Under the pieces are notes generated by a model. That model did no database searches. It was not told where the DNA came from and was given only the letters and a program-made list of their open reading frames with translations. From Cranoglanis bouderius (Eukaryota > Chordata > Actinopteri > Siluriformes > Cranoglanididae), in assembly GCA_023630585.1 (NCBI GenBank), contig CM042540.1, positions 20,627,574 to 20,691,573 on the forward strand: 64,000 nt of DNA. The letters run 5' to 3'. A program made the translations under genes and the position numbers. Every line of letters starts with the position of its first letter. The first letter of the stretch is position 1. Positions 1 to 11,983 of the stretch are shown here, piece after piece.

Positions 1-95
1 TAACCATCTATTTTTGAGGTCGTTTTGTATCATTCTTGGATGCGTGAGCTTACCGCCTCACTATAACATTTACTTATGTTTAAAAAAATAACATT

Positions 96-142
96 TGTAA
101 GTCGCTTTGGATAAAAGCGTCTGCTAAATGAATAAATGTAAA
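96..142 (+). repeat. SINE 3' tail fragment
   Basis: TGTAAGTCGCTTTGGATAAA followed by AGCGTCTGCTAAATGAATAA, the shared 3' end of many teleost tRNA-derived SINEs (LINE-type tail). The tRNA-like head is absent. Confidence 0.7.
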
Positions 143-326
143 GAATAAGGATCAAGTACTAACATGGCTAATAAATACAATATTTGTATCTGGAATGTTA
201 AAAAAATAAATATATAAATACGATAAATACAAAAATTTGAATATTATCATTATCATGTTAGTAATGCTGTAACTGGCCAGTTATGTAGTTTGATGTAGTT
301 CAAATGAAGGTCTTTTATGTAAAATA

Positions 327-375
327 ATAATGATAATAATAATGATATTAATAATAATAATAATAATAATAATAA
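327..375 (+). repeat. (AAT)n microsatellite
   Basis: Interrupted AAT repeat of about 49 bases (one GATATT interruption). Confidence 0.85.
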
Positions 376-901
376 CGTACCCTTCCCCTACATCATGTCA
401 TTTCACTTCACAGATCACCAGACAAATCAATGAACAGCTCTCGTTTTATCCAGAGCGCTCTTTTTTTTTTTTTTTAATCGGTCAAGAAGAGATTTACAGA
501 GGCTTATCTTATTTAGTCAGCAAAGTAGACATCGGGTGTAGCAGCATATCCAAATGACGGCGATAACTACAGTACATACGACAAGGAAGCATGACGCAAC
601 CAGATTTCATTTAGTGAAGAAAAAAAAGACAACAGTGACAAAGCAAAGAACATCAGCAACTGCTTTATAACCCCAAAACTAAGGGTCTGTGTCAAGTATT
701 GGATCGAAAGATAGATTTTTGGCACAAATATATTCTCAGGGAATAGAAGAAAAAGAAAGGAATAACCAGTAGAAGTTGGCTTTTAGCGTGAAGCAAGCTG
801 TCATAGTGTAGCATGTGGTACTTTTTAACAGACACTTGCAAGAAGTCACACATCCCACATTATGCATGCAGATGTCACCTTACTGCACAAGGAGAACACT
901 A

Positions 902-912
902 TGTGTGTGTGT

Positions 913-943
<31 letters not shown>

Positions 944-947
944 GGGG
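902..947 (+). repeat. (TG)n followed by a 21-base G run
   Basis: Thirteen TG units run directly into 21 consecutive G (927-947), then TAATAAAAATT. The G run could form a quadruplex or be a sequencing-prone homopolymer. Confidence 0.9.
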
Positions 948-1168
948 TAATAAAAATTGACATTCACCTGGGAATAGACAATTGAGCGATAGACATTGTA
1001 AAAGAAAGAAAGAGAGATAGAGATGGGAAGATGGAAGTAGAAGGATGAGGCAAACTGTGTTTTGATATCTTGCATGCTCAACTGGTATGGGGAAGTATTG
1101 GTTTTGCATGTGTGTGAGTGTGAATGCTTTTAGAAATGGACATCTCATCTATAGACAGCTCACATCTT

Positions 1169-1172
<4 letters not shown>

Positions 1173-1219
<47 letters not shown>
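1173..1219 (+). repeat. (CT)n microsatellite
   Basis: About 23 uninterrupted CT units on the + strand. Confidence 0.95.
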
Positions 1220-1221
<2 letters not shown>

Positions 1222-2019
1222 ACTCGTTGGCCATGGCCAATCTCTCCCTTCTATTGATTTGCAGAGAGCTACTGAGGCAAACACTTGCTGGTTCTATGGG
1301 AAAATGCTGGGGGAGTGTGCGTGTGTGTGTGTGTGTGCGCGTCTGTGTGTGTGGTTGTTGACCAAATTGTCTCAAGCATAGCAAGCTTGTTGAAGAGGAA
1401 CTCATTTAGTAACTTCAACCTTCCTGTCATATGTAAAGCATGCAACATGAATGGTGCAAGCTTCAAGACAGAAATGTAAACACACAGACAAAAAGATAAA
1501 GAACACACACAAAAAAAGCAGACAGACACAAATAAAGACAGACTGACCACTCTTATCCAGGCTCCCAATTTAGAAATGGAACATGACCATGTGTGTTACA
1601 GTTATGTATCAAGATACATTTGGTAGGTGTTTATCAAATTATTTGGGAAACAGTTATTCTGGTCCTGAGAGCCTACGAGTCCATGCAGATAAAGCAGGCG
1701 TGAGGGTAGACACAGAACAGATGAGATAAAGGTTGCAAATCTGATCTGCTTTATGTCTTTTTTTTTTTTTTTTAATTCCCCTCAAAAATGTCTTGTTAGT
1801 TCATATTTTGCAGCTGATGTGTTAGTCAGCTGAAACCGGAGCAAAGCTGGACTCAGCTTTCAGCTGGTCAGCAACAGACAGAACATGCAGCCCAGATAAA
1901 GTAATTACAACTCACTCACTCATATTGCAGTCAGGCACTTACCTGAGCTCACAAGCCCATATCACACACTGCTAGGTTAAATGTTAAAAGAAAAGGGTGT
2001 TGTTTAAAAGAAACAACTA

Positions 2020-2912
2020 AAAATGACCTCGGAACATCTCCACACCTCCCTCATGCACTAGTGTGCGCCCAAATAGTTAGCCGGCTAGTTACATGCTAAT
2101 AAACTAGCTCACATCTGTCACAGGTACGCACAGGTTAAATACGTTTCATTTTGAGTTCAGTGGTTTATTTAAGAGCAGAGAAGCTTGCCAAAATACACCA
2201 TAAAAGCCACAAATATAGCCACTAACATTTGTTGTGGTAGCTAGCTAGCTATCTAGCCAGCTTCGCAGGTTCTGTCGCTAAATGTTTCAAACAAATGCCC
2301 TAATAACATCTCAACACCTTTACCTCATGTCCTCCTGCCAACTAAAAATAGCTAGCTAGCTAGTTCACTGCAAATAAACTAGCTCATGTGTTTTATGTGG
2401 TAAAATCCTTAGCAATTCATTTAAAAGCAGCCAATCCTGTCAAAATACGCCACACATTTATTCATTAACATTAGCTGTGTTAGTTAGCTAGCTTTTTGGC
2501 CAGCTTAGCATAGAGGTTCTGTCACTAACAGTTTTACCATGTCATCATCTATGCTACTCTATGTGAAAATACTGCTATTTTTATATTTACTACATGCACT
2601 GTGGAATACATTGCTTAACTGTTTAAGGGAAATGACTATAAATTAATTAAGAACATATCTACACCTCTATCCCATTTCCTCCTGCTATCCAAAAATAGCT
2701 AGCTAGCTAGTTCACTGCTAATAAACTAACTCATATGTGTCGGAAATGCACACATTTCAGTATCAGAGTCTGCTTTTGAGTTGTTAAATTCTCAGTGGTT
2801 TACTTAATAGCAGCCAAAACCTGTCAAAATACACCTCACATTTATTCAGTAACTTTAGCTATAGTAGCTTTGTAGCTATCTAGCCAGCTTATCATTCAGG
2901 TTCTCTTCTGAA
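2020..2912 (+). repeat. three diverged tandem units rich in CTAGCTAGCTAG
   Basis: Each unit runs through a CACCTC...TCCTCCTGC start, AAAAATAGCTAGCTAGCTAG, AATAAACTAGCTCA, CAGTGGTTTA, CAAAATACACC, ATTTATTCA and TATCTAGCCAGCTTA. Unit starts lie near 2041, 2317 and 2661, spacing about 276 and 344 bases. The copies differ by many substitutions, so the duplication is old. Confidence 0.75.
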
Positions 2913-2967
2913 GTTTTTTTTTTTTTTTTTTTAAATTTCATATAGTTAGTGTGGATTAAATGACATA

Positions 2968-4514
2968 CAGTGGGGGGGAAAAGTATTTGATCCCCTGCTG
3001 ATTTTGTACATTTGCCCACTGACAAAGAAATGATCAGTCTATAATTTTAATGGTAGGTGTATTTTAACAGTGAGAGACAGAATAACAACAAAAAAAATCC
3101 AGAAAAACGCATTTCAAAAAAGTTATAAATTGATTTGTATTTTAATGAGTAAAATAAGTATTTGACCCCTTCGACTTATTACTTGGTGGCAAAACCCTTG
3201 TTGACAATTATAGAGGTCAGACGTTTCTCATAGTTGGCCAGCAGGTTTGCACACATCTCAGGAGGGATTTTGTCCCACTCCTTTTTGCAGATCCTCTCCA
3301 AGTCATTAAGGTCTCGAGGCTGACGTCTGGCAACTAGAACCTTCAGCTCCCTCCACAGATTTTCTATGGGATTAAGGTCTGGAGACTGGCTAGGCCACTC
3401 CAAGACCTTAATGTCCTTATTCTTGAGCCACTCCTTTGTTGCCTTGGCTGTGTGTTTTGGGTTATTATCATGCTGGAATACCCATCCACGACCCATTTTC
3501 AATGCCCTGGCTGAGGGAAGGAGGTTCTCACCCAAGATTTGACGGTACATGGCCCCGTCCATCGTCCCTTTGATGCGGTGCAGTTGTCCTGTCCCCTTAG
3601 CAGAAAAACACCCCCAAAGCATAATGTTCCCACCTCCATGTTTGACGGTGGGGATGGTGTTCTTGGGGTCATAGGCACCATTCCTCCTCCTCCAAACATG
3701 GCGAGTTGAGTTGATGCCAAAGAGCTCGATTTTGGTCTCATCTGACCACAACACTTTCACCCAGTTCTCCTCTGAAACATTCAGGCAAACTTCAGACGGG
3801 CCTGTACATGTGCTTTCTTGAGCAGGGGGAGCTTGCGGGCGCTGCAGGATTTCAGTCCTTCATGTCGTAGTGTGTTACCAATTGTTTTCTTAGTGACTAT
3901 GGTCCCAGCTGCCTAGAGATCATTAACAAGATCCTCCCATGTAGTTCTGGGCTGATTCCTCACCGTTCTCATGATCATTGAAACTCCACGAGGGACCGAG
4001 GGAGACTGACAGTTATTTTGTGTTTCTTCCATTCGCGAATAATCGCACCAACTGTTGTCACCTTCTGGTCTTGTAGCCCATTCCAGCCTTGTGTAGGTCT
4101 ACAATCTTGTCCCTGACATCCTTGGACAGCTCTTTGGTCTTGGCCATGGTGGAGAGTTTGGAATCTGATTGATTGATTGCTTCTGTGGACAGGTGTCTTT
4201 TATACAGGTAACAAGCTAAGATTAGGAGCACTCCCTTTAAGAGAGTGCTCCTAATCTCAGCTCTTTACCTGTGTAAAAGACACCTGGGAGCCAGAAATCT
4301 TGCTGATTGATAGGGGATCAAATACTTATTTCACTCATTAAAAGGCAAATCAATTTATAACTTTTTTGAAATGCGTTTTTCTGGATTTTTTTGTTGTTAT
4401 TCTGTCTCTCACCGTTCAAATACACCTACCATTAAAATTATAGAGTGATCATTTCTTTGTCAGTGGGCAAACATACAAAATCAGCAGGGGATCAAATACT
4501 TTTTTGCCTCACTG
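2968..4514 (-). mobile_element. Tc1-like DNA transposon, 1547 bp, inactive
   Basis: The element begins CAGTGGGGGG after TA (2966-2967) and ends CACTG before TA (4515-4516). Terminal inverted repeats of about 210 bp share AAGTATTTGATCCCCTGCTG and the AATTTATAAC segment. It carries a broken transposase on the - strand. A 100-base near-palindrome (about 4188-4290) lies beside the right inverted repeat. Confidence 0.93.
3179..4147 (-). pseudogene. Tc1-like transposase, broken
   Basis: From the ATG at 4147 the frame gives M-A-K-T-K-E-L-S-K-D-V-R-D-K-I, the N-terminal DNA-binding (paired-like) start, then at least two internal deletions shift the frame. The C-terminal 193 residues are intact: W-S-D-E-T (first Asp), H-D-N-N-P-K-H (second Asp) and S-P-D-L-N-P-I-E-N-L-W (Glu), the DDE triad of Tc1 transposases. 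A full family member is about 340 residues. Confidence 0.92.
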
Positions 4515-4539
4515 TAATTGCTTAAAAGAAATTACTAAA

Positions 4540-4660
4540 TGATAAGGTGTAGCTAATCACCTTCTCAATGGCACACAAAGCCATTTGACTTTCAACTGTG
4601 ATCAGCTGTGGTCATTTTGATTAGCTTGAAATGAAAATTTACCAGCTCATTTCCTTATAA
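4540..4660 (+). repeat. fragment shared with Tc1-like element at 58637
   Basis: GGTGTAGCTAATCACC and CATTTGACTTTCAACTGTGA followed by TCAGCTGTGGTCATTTT match 58885-58945 closely. No terminal repeats remain. Confidence 0.6.
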
Positions 4661-5172
4661 AACTGCACAAACTGTACCGGAGACTACTATTTTAATTTAA
4701 ATTTTTTTGTCACACCAAATATTGACTTTGTTTTATTTACTACTGTTTACTGCTCTTTACGTTTTTTTTTTTTTTTTTTTTTATAAAGGGACATTTAATT
4801 CCATTATTTTGAAGGCATCTTTGCTCTAAATGCATGTGCATGTGCCTAAAACTTTTGCACAGTACTATATATACAGTATATGTGTCACTCTCCTCACCTA
4901 GTGCCGAGTGCTAACATGAATAAAACATGCACGAAGGCTGAGGTGCCCTCAGGCTTTAGCTTTTGTTAGTGGTGAAAAACTCTCGGTGGAAAATTCCCTC
5001 GGATTTCATCAATAATCGAATCACACACAGCATGGTGCACATGCATGTGTGTGAGCACTCATGTGTACTTTATCGTCTCCGGACGACTCCGGGGGTAAGC
5101 TGAATTTCCGGGTGGGCGGATTAAATGATGATGATGGATGCAGAGAGAGAGACGGTTATGAGCGGTTACATA

Positions 5173-5680
5173 CAGTTGAGCTCATAAGTCTACATACGCC
5201 TTGCAGAATCTAATTTTATGTTTTGTGATAGTTGTTCATGAGTCCCTTGTTTGTCCTGAGCAGTTAAACTGCCCACTGTTCTTCAGAAAAATGCACATTA
5301 TTTGTTTTTCCAGCATCTTCTCCATATTTGACCCCTTTCCAACAGTGGCTATATGATTTTGAGATCCATCTTTCACACTGAGGACGACTGAGGGACACAA
5401 CTATTACAAAAGGTGCAAACATTCACTGATCCTCAAGAAGGCAACACGATACAGTAAGAGCCACGGGGATGTAAACTTTTTAAATTAACAATTTATTTTC
5501 AATCTATAATTCTGGTAACAAAATTTGTACTTTCAAAAAAAAAAAAAATTACCTCCAATATCCTTGAAAATAAACAAAAATGAACGAGACTACTTACTTT
5601 TCTTCTTCCCCTGATCTTCAGGAAATTCAGATGACGAATTTGACTTCCTGTAGACTTATGGAATATTCCAAATACTTGGT
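5173..5680 (+). mobile_element. dispersed DNA-transposon-like repeat, copy 1
   Basis: It starts CAGTTGAGCTCATAAGTCTA after TA. A 150-base core (GTGATAGTTGTTCATGAGTC, TTAAACTGCCCACTGTTCTT, AGATCCATCTTTCACA) is shared with 35978-36680. The right end is not clear. No open reading frame, so a non-autonomous copy. The family is not identified. Confidence 0.6.
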
Positions 5681-5759
5681 GAATGTGTTATGGCATATTA
5701 ACTATGTTGTAGAATAAGAATTGATCTTATTTTCAAAGAATTGTTAGCCAATGCAGACA

Positions 5760-6052
5760 CCCTGCTGGGGAAAAAAAAACAATAGAAACCCTCATAGAAT
5801 TTTTTAATGGTTATAATGGGAATTGTATTGGTTTTAATGGAAACTGTAATGGTCCCTGTGGGTCTCTACTGGTAATTTGTTGCCTTCTATCGGTGGCATG
5901 TTATTTCTAGTCTAATGGATGCCATTAAAAATCAATAATGGTAAAGGTTTTAATGGTTAGGCTAGTTGATGGTTTGTATTGTTATTTGTAGTGGAAACCA
6001 TTAGAATTCCTGTGATGGGTTCTGTTGCTTTTTGGGTTTTTTTTCAGCAGGG
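5760..6052 (+). mobile_element. palindromic MITE-like element, copy 1
   Basis: 293 bp with ends CCCTGCTG...CAGCAGGG, then A-rich/T-rich and CAATAGAAACC-type inverted arms. The interior has many degenerate AATGGTTTTAATGG motifs. No target duplication is obvious. A second copy in opposite orientation lies at 40328-40607. Confidence 0.75.
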
Positions 6053-6326
6053 CAGGTGAACATTTTATCATCATGCCGTTATGCGATACGAGCTCGTTTT
6101 AAACTGAGACCATCAAACAGTACACCGACAAGAGAAGCAGATACTGTATATTGATAAAAATCTGAGATTTTAAATGGGTTGTTAGTTCAAGCGTGTCTCC
6201 GAGTCTCCCTCATTACCTGTCCTTCTTTCTCATTCTTTCCCCCATTCCTTCCTCTCTGTCTGATGTTTTCTATCTTGGAGGCATGAGTATACTTGCCTGG
6301 AATGTAGGCCATGCACGGGCATACAA

Positions 6327-6361
<35 letters not shown>

Positions 6362-6764
6362 CTGCGGAATTGCATTTTCTCTCATCTTGTTTCAGAAAAA
6401 CAAATCAGGTGACCCAAAGTCTCTTTCCCTGATATGGATCTTTCTTGCATGTTTTAAAAAAAAATTCCATATCTAAACAAATAACATGAGCTAGCGCTAA
6501 ATTTGAGTCTAACATGCTGGTTCACAGCAAAGAAAAGAATTCAATCTCACGTGAGTATGAAAACATACCAACTGATGTGTTCTTTTGTGTTTTTTTTTAT
6601 TTATTTATTTTTTTACTGTTTATTGATGCATACATAAAATGTAGCATATACACTGCATTTTAGTCTATGCTCGTAGCTGGTGCTCTGCATGTATTGCTTT
6701 TGTGTGACTAGCATAGGAGAGCAAGCATATTTAGCAGTCTGTACTGTTTGAATTGTGGCTGGGT

Positions 6765-6866
<102 letters not shown>

Positions 6867-6961
6867 ACAAGGAAATGCCTGTAAGTTTTAGTCTGGTTAG
6901 TCTTTAACTAGCTGCTAAGAAAATACTAATGGCTCAACACTATGCGTATGACAATGCTTTA

Positions 6962-6994
<33 letters not shown>

Positions 6995-7148
6995 AGATGC
7001 ATTGCTGTATCCTATTAACTAATATTGTGTACTGAATATTGTGAATATTGATCCCATGTATTACAACTTCTTTTGTGCAATATGAAGCTTTTGGCAGCTT
7101 CAACATGTGTTGTAGCTGTGAAGCAGTCCATGTGTTAAGCCAGACATA

Positions 7149-7152
<4 letters not shown>

Positions 7153-7218
<66 letters not shown>
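7153..7218 (+). repeat. (GA)n microsatellite
   Basis: About 33 perfect GA units. Confidence 0.97.
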
Positions 7219-7221
<3 letters not shown>

Positions 7222-7511
7222 GGTAAATAACTGAATGAGTGATGGGAAAAAAATGGACAGGAAGGAGACATAATGTTTACAAAGACGTCTTGATACCTAT
7301 AAGATGTTTCCGGAAGTGAAGAGTACATCTATCTCTGGCTCTCTGTCTGATTTATTTTATTTCATTTTATTTTTTTCAATACGTTGCCCTTTTATGCTGT
7401 TCTTAAACTATACAGATATGACGGCGGTCCCAGAGAGTGACCTTTAGTCTTTATGTGAAGGGCTGTACCATTTTAAGTCAGTCTTCTGGGAGAACAGCAC
7501 TGGATTCGGTC

Positions 7512-7513
<2 letters not shown>

Positions 7514-7593
<80 letters not shown>

Positions 7594-7743
7594 TATCTGA
7601 CAAGGTATATTTGACCTTGTGGGGACATTTGGCTTGCTCTCAAATGAAAAAAGTTTTCCTTTTGGTTCCTGAGGTTGAGGCACAGCATTGTTTACCTGCA
7701 TTAATAATTATATCAATAGAAGGTCCTTACAGGGATAGTAAGA

Positions 7744-7821
<78 letters not shown>
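7514..7821 (+). repeat. two (GT)n tracts flanking a 157 bp cassette
   Basis: GT tracts at 7514-7589 and 7747-7821 enclose sequence including ACCTTGTGGGGACATTTGGC and AAGGTCCTTACAGGGATAGT. I recall this kind of unit being associated with GT repeats in other fish genomes, so the whole may be a mobile microsatellite-linked repeat. Confidence 0.6.
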
Positions 7822-7822
<1 letters not shown>

Positions 7823-8085
7823 CCAGACGGTACCGTCATGGTCAGTTGGGATATTTGTTCCCCCTCATGCCTTTTTCTTTACATCTTTTCTCAGCGTGTC
7901 TATGCCATGACGTCATATCCTCTCTTTCTGTAAAAGCAAACGGGATACATCTGGCAATGGTTTAGACCAAAAAAAAAGTACTTCTATGATTTCTGTTTTC
8001 TTATTTTGCTTCAGTTCTTTTTTTTTTAAACCTTTTTTTTTCTTGACAAGCTTAGATACGTGTATGAGATAAGTGCGCATTATTT

Positions 8086-8094
<9 letters not shown>

Positions 8095-8169
<75 letters not shown>
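8095..8169 (+). repeat. (AT)n microsatellite abutting a Tc1-like element
   Basis: About 37 AT units running directly into the left end of the Tc1-like copy at 8170. Confidence 0.95.
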
Positions 8170-8172
<3 letters not shown>

Positions 8173-9060
8173 CAATCAGCCATAGCATTAATACCACCTA
8201 CCTAATATTGTGTAGGCCCCCCTTGTGCTGCCAGAACAGCTCTGACTCATCGAGGCATGGACTCCACAAGGCCTCTGAAGGTGTGCTGTGGTATCTGGCA
8301 CCAAGACGTGCAGCAGATCCTTTAACTCCTGTAAGTTGTGAGGTGGGGCCTCCCTGGATCGGATGTTTGTCCAGTACATCCCACAGACGCTCGATCGGCT
8401 TGAGATCTGGGGAATTTGGAGGCCAAATCAACACCTTGAACTCTTTGTCATGTTCCTCAAACCGTTCCTGAACCATTTTTGCAGTGTGGCATGGCGCATT
8501 ATCCTGCTGCAAGAGGCCACTGCTATTAGGGAATACTGTTGCCATGAAGGGGTGTACTTGATCTGCAGCAATGTTTAGGTAGGTGGTACGTGTCAAAGTA
8601 ACATCCACATGAATGAGATGACCCAAGGTTTACAGCAGAACATTGCCCAGAGCATCATACGGCCTCCTCCAGCTTGCCTTCTTTCCATAGTGCATCCTGG
8701 TGCCATCTCTTTCCCAGGTAAGTGACACATCAGTGAGCCTTGGGCGCCCATGACGCTGTTGCCAGTTTACCGGTTGTCCTTCCTTGGACCACTTTTGGTA
8801 GGTACTAACCACTGCATACCGGGAACAGCCCACAAGACCTGTTGTTTTGGAGATGCCCTGACCCAGTCATCTAGCCATCACAATTTGGCCCTTGTCAAAG
8901 TCGCTCACATCCTTACGCTTGCCCATTTTTCCTGCTTCTAGCACATCAACTTTGAGAACTGACTGGCTAATATATCCCACCTCTTGACAGGTGCCATTTT
9001 AACAAGATAATCAATTTTATTCACTTTACCTGTCAGTGGTTTTAATGTTATGATTGATAG
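8170..9060 (-). mobile_element. Tc1-like element, degraded
   Basis: Left end CACCAATCAGCCATAGCATT; the right end contains GGTTTTAATGTTATGATTGA, an eroded inverted match. Between them is a broken transposase on the - strand. This is a different Tc1 lineage from 2968-4514. Confidence 0.85.
8198..8926 (-). pseudogene. Tc1-like transposase, broken
   Basis: Starts M-G-K-R-K-D-V-S-D-F-D-K-G-Q-I-V at 8926. A stop interrupts after M-A-R, and a frameshift/deletion follows R-D-G-T-R-M-H-Y. The C-terminal part keeps Q-Q-D-N-A-P-C-H-T-A-K and P-D-L-K-P-I-E-R-L-W-D, the second Asp and the Glu of the DDE triad. The first catalytic Asp region is lost. Confidence 0.88.
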
Positions 9061-9127
9061 ATAGATGGCTGTATTTTAGTTTAAAGCCAAAGGCAATAAA
9101 GATCATCTTGTCAAAAAAATAAAATAA

Positions 9128-9133
9128 AATAAA

Positions 9134-9178
<45 letters not shown>

Positions 9179-9255
9179 GGAATAATAATAATAATAATAG
9201 GAATAATAATAATAATAATAATAATAGGAATAATAATAATAATAATAATAATAAT
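9128..9255 (+). repeat. (AAT)n array with GGAATAAT interruptions
   Basis: AAATAAATAAAT followed by AATAAT runs, with three AATAGG interruptions, suggesting higher-order duplication of a ~20-40 base block. Confidence 0.9.
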
Positions 9256-10329
9256 AGTTTCAGGGTAGTAACAGTAAATTCACTTCGTGTCTGGCTGCAT
9301 CACACCACCCTGTTGTTGATTATTTGTCAATAACTGCCCAGGTGTTTTGATTTTTTACTTAAAGCCAAGCCGCTTGTAGTCACAGAAAATAATTCATTTT
9401 TGGTTTCTGTGACGGAATCAAACTGCATTTGGATGTGGATCTGCCAACTCTGAGTAGTTTTAGACCGTTGACTGGTGCCAATTTATTTCTTCGCATTTTT
9501 GGTGTTATAATTTTTTTACATTGTGTTAAGACTTCGTGACACTGTGCACTATTCAATCATGTCTGCCTATCCCATTCAACTTGATAGCATTTAGCAGTCC
9601 TACTGTATAAGCAGCTGTTTAAGTGCGAATGCTTTTCCCTGTTTCCCCCCCCACGGGACCGAGACTGGGAATCGTGTACAAACTCGCCATTGGTGAAACC
9701 AAGTCTTTTCAGTGAAACTGTTACACTCAGCCCAACCTATTAACCCGAGAGTCTGGGTATCCTGCTAACAGGGGGTGGAAAAAACAGCTCTTATTATGTT
9801 GTCGTTCAAATCTCTTTGCTCTAAAACCCTTGCTGTATCACAAAAAGCTCCCATGGCTCCGTACTTCCTGTATAACCGCACTGCTAGGGCATGAAATAAT
9901 GCTTATTTCCAACAGGGAGCCATTTGGGATTCAGGCCAGGATTTGTAGGCTCTTAATTTTTCAGCCCTGCCGGTGAACTGAATTCAGGCTCTGAGGAATT
10001 AACAGCGTGTGGGATGTAGCGAGTTCGACTTTTTGGTCAGCGGTGTATGTATTAATATTTTTTTAATAAATAGAACTTCATTTAAGAGTGCTCAATATGA
10101 CAACATAACCAACCAACCAACCAAAAAAATCAGTATACTGAGGGTTTACTATAAACTATAATCTATATCTACAAAAATCTATTTTTTAACTATAAAAATT
10201 TTAAAAATAGAAAATATTTTACTGTCCAAATAGTACTGTAACCTTGAGTAGGTTAAAATCTACTGATCTACTGAACTAAACATTCAATATCTCAGAAAAG
10301 TGTATTGATATGATATTGTTATTATATTC

Positions 10330-10680
10330 ATACAACAGCGCTGTTGAATTCTCGATTCTGACTGGTCAGAAGGATGTCGAGGGATTGATATGGTGAAGTT
10401 TAGGGAAGTGACGAGACGTTTACGTAGCATTTATGGAAGGAGTCTCCAGTGTCAGGGGTACAGTAAAGCTGTAACTTTAAGTTTTTCCTCCACAGGAAAG
10501 TCTTGAGGACGGCTGCTATAATGTAGGAATTGATAATGTTGTGGATGTTCAACTATGAATGAATAGAAAGTACAATTTTTCGTGGTTTAATTAATAAACA
10601 AATTGTACTCATACTCGCAAATTGCTGAGGAGTAAGAGGAATAAAACACTTCGGGGTGTGCTGTTGTTGGGGTTGTGTCT
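10330..10680 (+). repeat. GGAGTCTCCAGTGT repeat family, copy
   Basis: Begins GCTGTTGAATTCTCGATTCT, then GACTGGTCAGAAGG, the core GGAAGGAGTCTCCAGTGTCA at about 10437, and ends near AATAAAACACTTCGGGGTGT. The same order is seen at 41495-41960, including the ending. Confidence 0.7.
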
Positions 10681-10978
10681 GCAAACCATTAGCCTTTGGT
10701 GTAGAGCAGAACATAGGAAATTACGAAGTTTTGTTTGGTTAACCACTCCTTTTTCTGCAAATGACGCCAACACTGGCCACCGGCAGACTCTTAAATGTAA
10801 ATCTTTTAAATGTATTGTTCTCTGTTTGAACCTAAAATATGACATTCGGACAGGACATAAACTGTTTTTGCCTGGCTGAATCTCTCTGCTGTTCACTCTG
10901 TTTAAATGACCCTTCAGTGACCCCTTTGTCTTTTGGACTGATTTACAACCTGCTGTGTAACACTGCACAGTAACCCTG

Positions 10979-10981
<3 letters not shown>

Positions 10982-11031
<50 letters not shown>
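10982..11031 (+). repeat. (AC)n microsatellite
   Basis: 25 AC units. Confidence 0.97.
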
Positions 11032-11033
<2 letters not shown>

Positions 11034-11915
11034 TTTGCTACTAAATATCAGTATACTATAACACAGCATTACTAAAGCATCAGACAAAACAGTAAGCAAA
11101 ATAAAAATGGTGTTTGCCTGTTCTTCATGTTCTTCCCAGCCACACTGAGTGGTTAAACATGGGCATTATGGGTAATAGCACTGCTTCCAGATGTACTGTA
11201 ACGATGACTCATCAGCAGCTTTATCCTTTTTATCCAAAATTTGTGTATGTCATGCCCTGTTGGTTCTGTGAGTCTAATATTGCTACAGTTCACTCAGAGG
11301 CAAAGTGGAGAACAGAGTTTGGTGGTTGTTTTGAAGACTGTTGTCATAATTACAGGAAACCTTTGAGGGAAAGCATGTTTCTATTCATATTAATGTCCTA
11401 CTTACCTCAAACATAGTCGACTGATTAGGAGTAATGGGGTACAAATAGTGCTGTTTGGGTTTTGCATTGGAGTTATGAGCTGAAGAGGTAATGGAAGCTT
11501 GTGACCTAAATCTAATATATATAACTAAAATGCAGTATTTGTAGTATATGTAATACCATAAGATTTAGTACAGTACTATGGTACGGTAGAATGTAGTCGT
11601 ATACTAAGTTATGTAGTACAGTAGTATACGGCCCACTTTATGTTCATGCACTATGTACTAGGATTAAAATGCTAGAGCCAGAGTGTGAATATCCAGGGAT
11701 TTTTTTTTTTTTTGTATTAAACAGTACCTATCAGCTTGTTGCCATGGAGACGTTCGCTTTTCATAGCATTGGTCCAGTCAAAGGTATACAATAACCTGAG
11801 CAATGTAGGAACACTGAAGCGCGTTCACTTCTTCTGTCTGGCTCCCTGATCCAGTCATTTCCAGGCAAATAAATGCCGGAGCAATGATGACAGTATAACC
11901 TTCCCACTGAGACAG

Positions 11916-11929
<14 letters not shown>

Positions 11930-11981
<52 letters not shown>
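11930..11981 (+). repeat. (CA)n microsatellite
   Basis: About 26 units, followed by AGATAGAGAGAGAG. Confidence 0.97.

Positions 11982-11983
<2 letters not shown>

Noticed and set aside
7437..7910. Open frame of 157 codons with Cys-Val repeats, and similar His-Thr, Tyr-Ile and Ser-Leu repeat frames elsewhere
   Set aside because: They are translations of (GT)n, (AC)n, (AT)n and (CT)n microsatellites that lack stops; no conserved protein sequence.
8750..8941. + strand frame over the Tc1-like copy
   Set aside because: Antisense shadow of the transposase.
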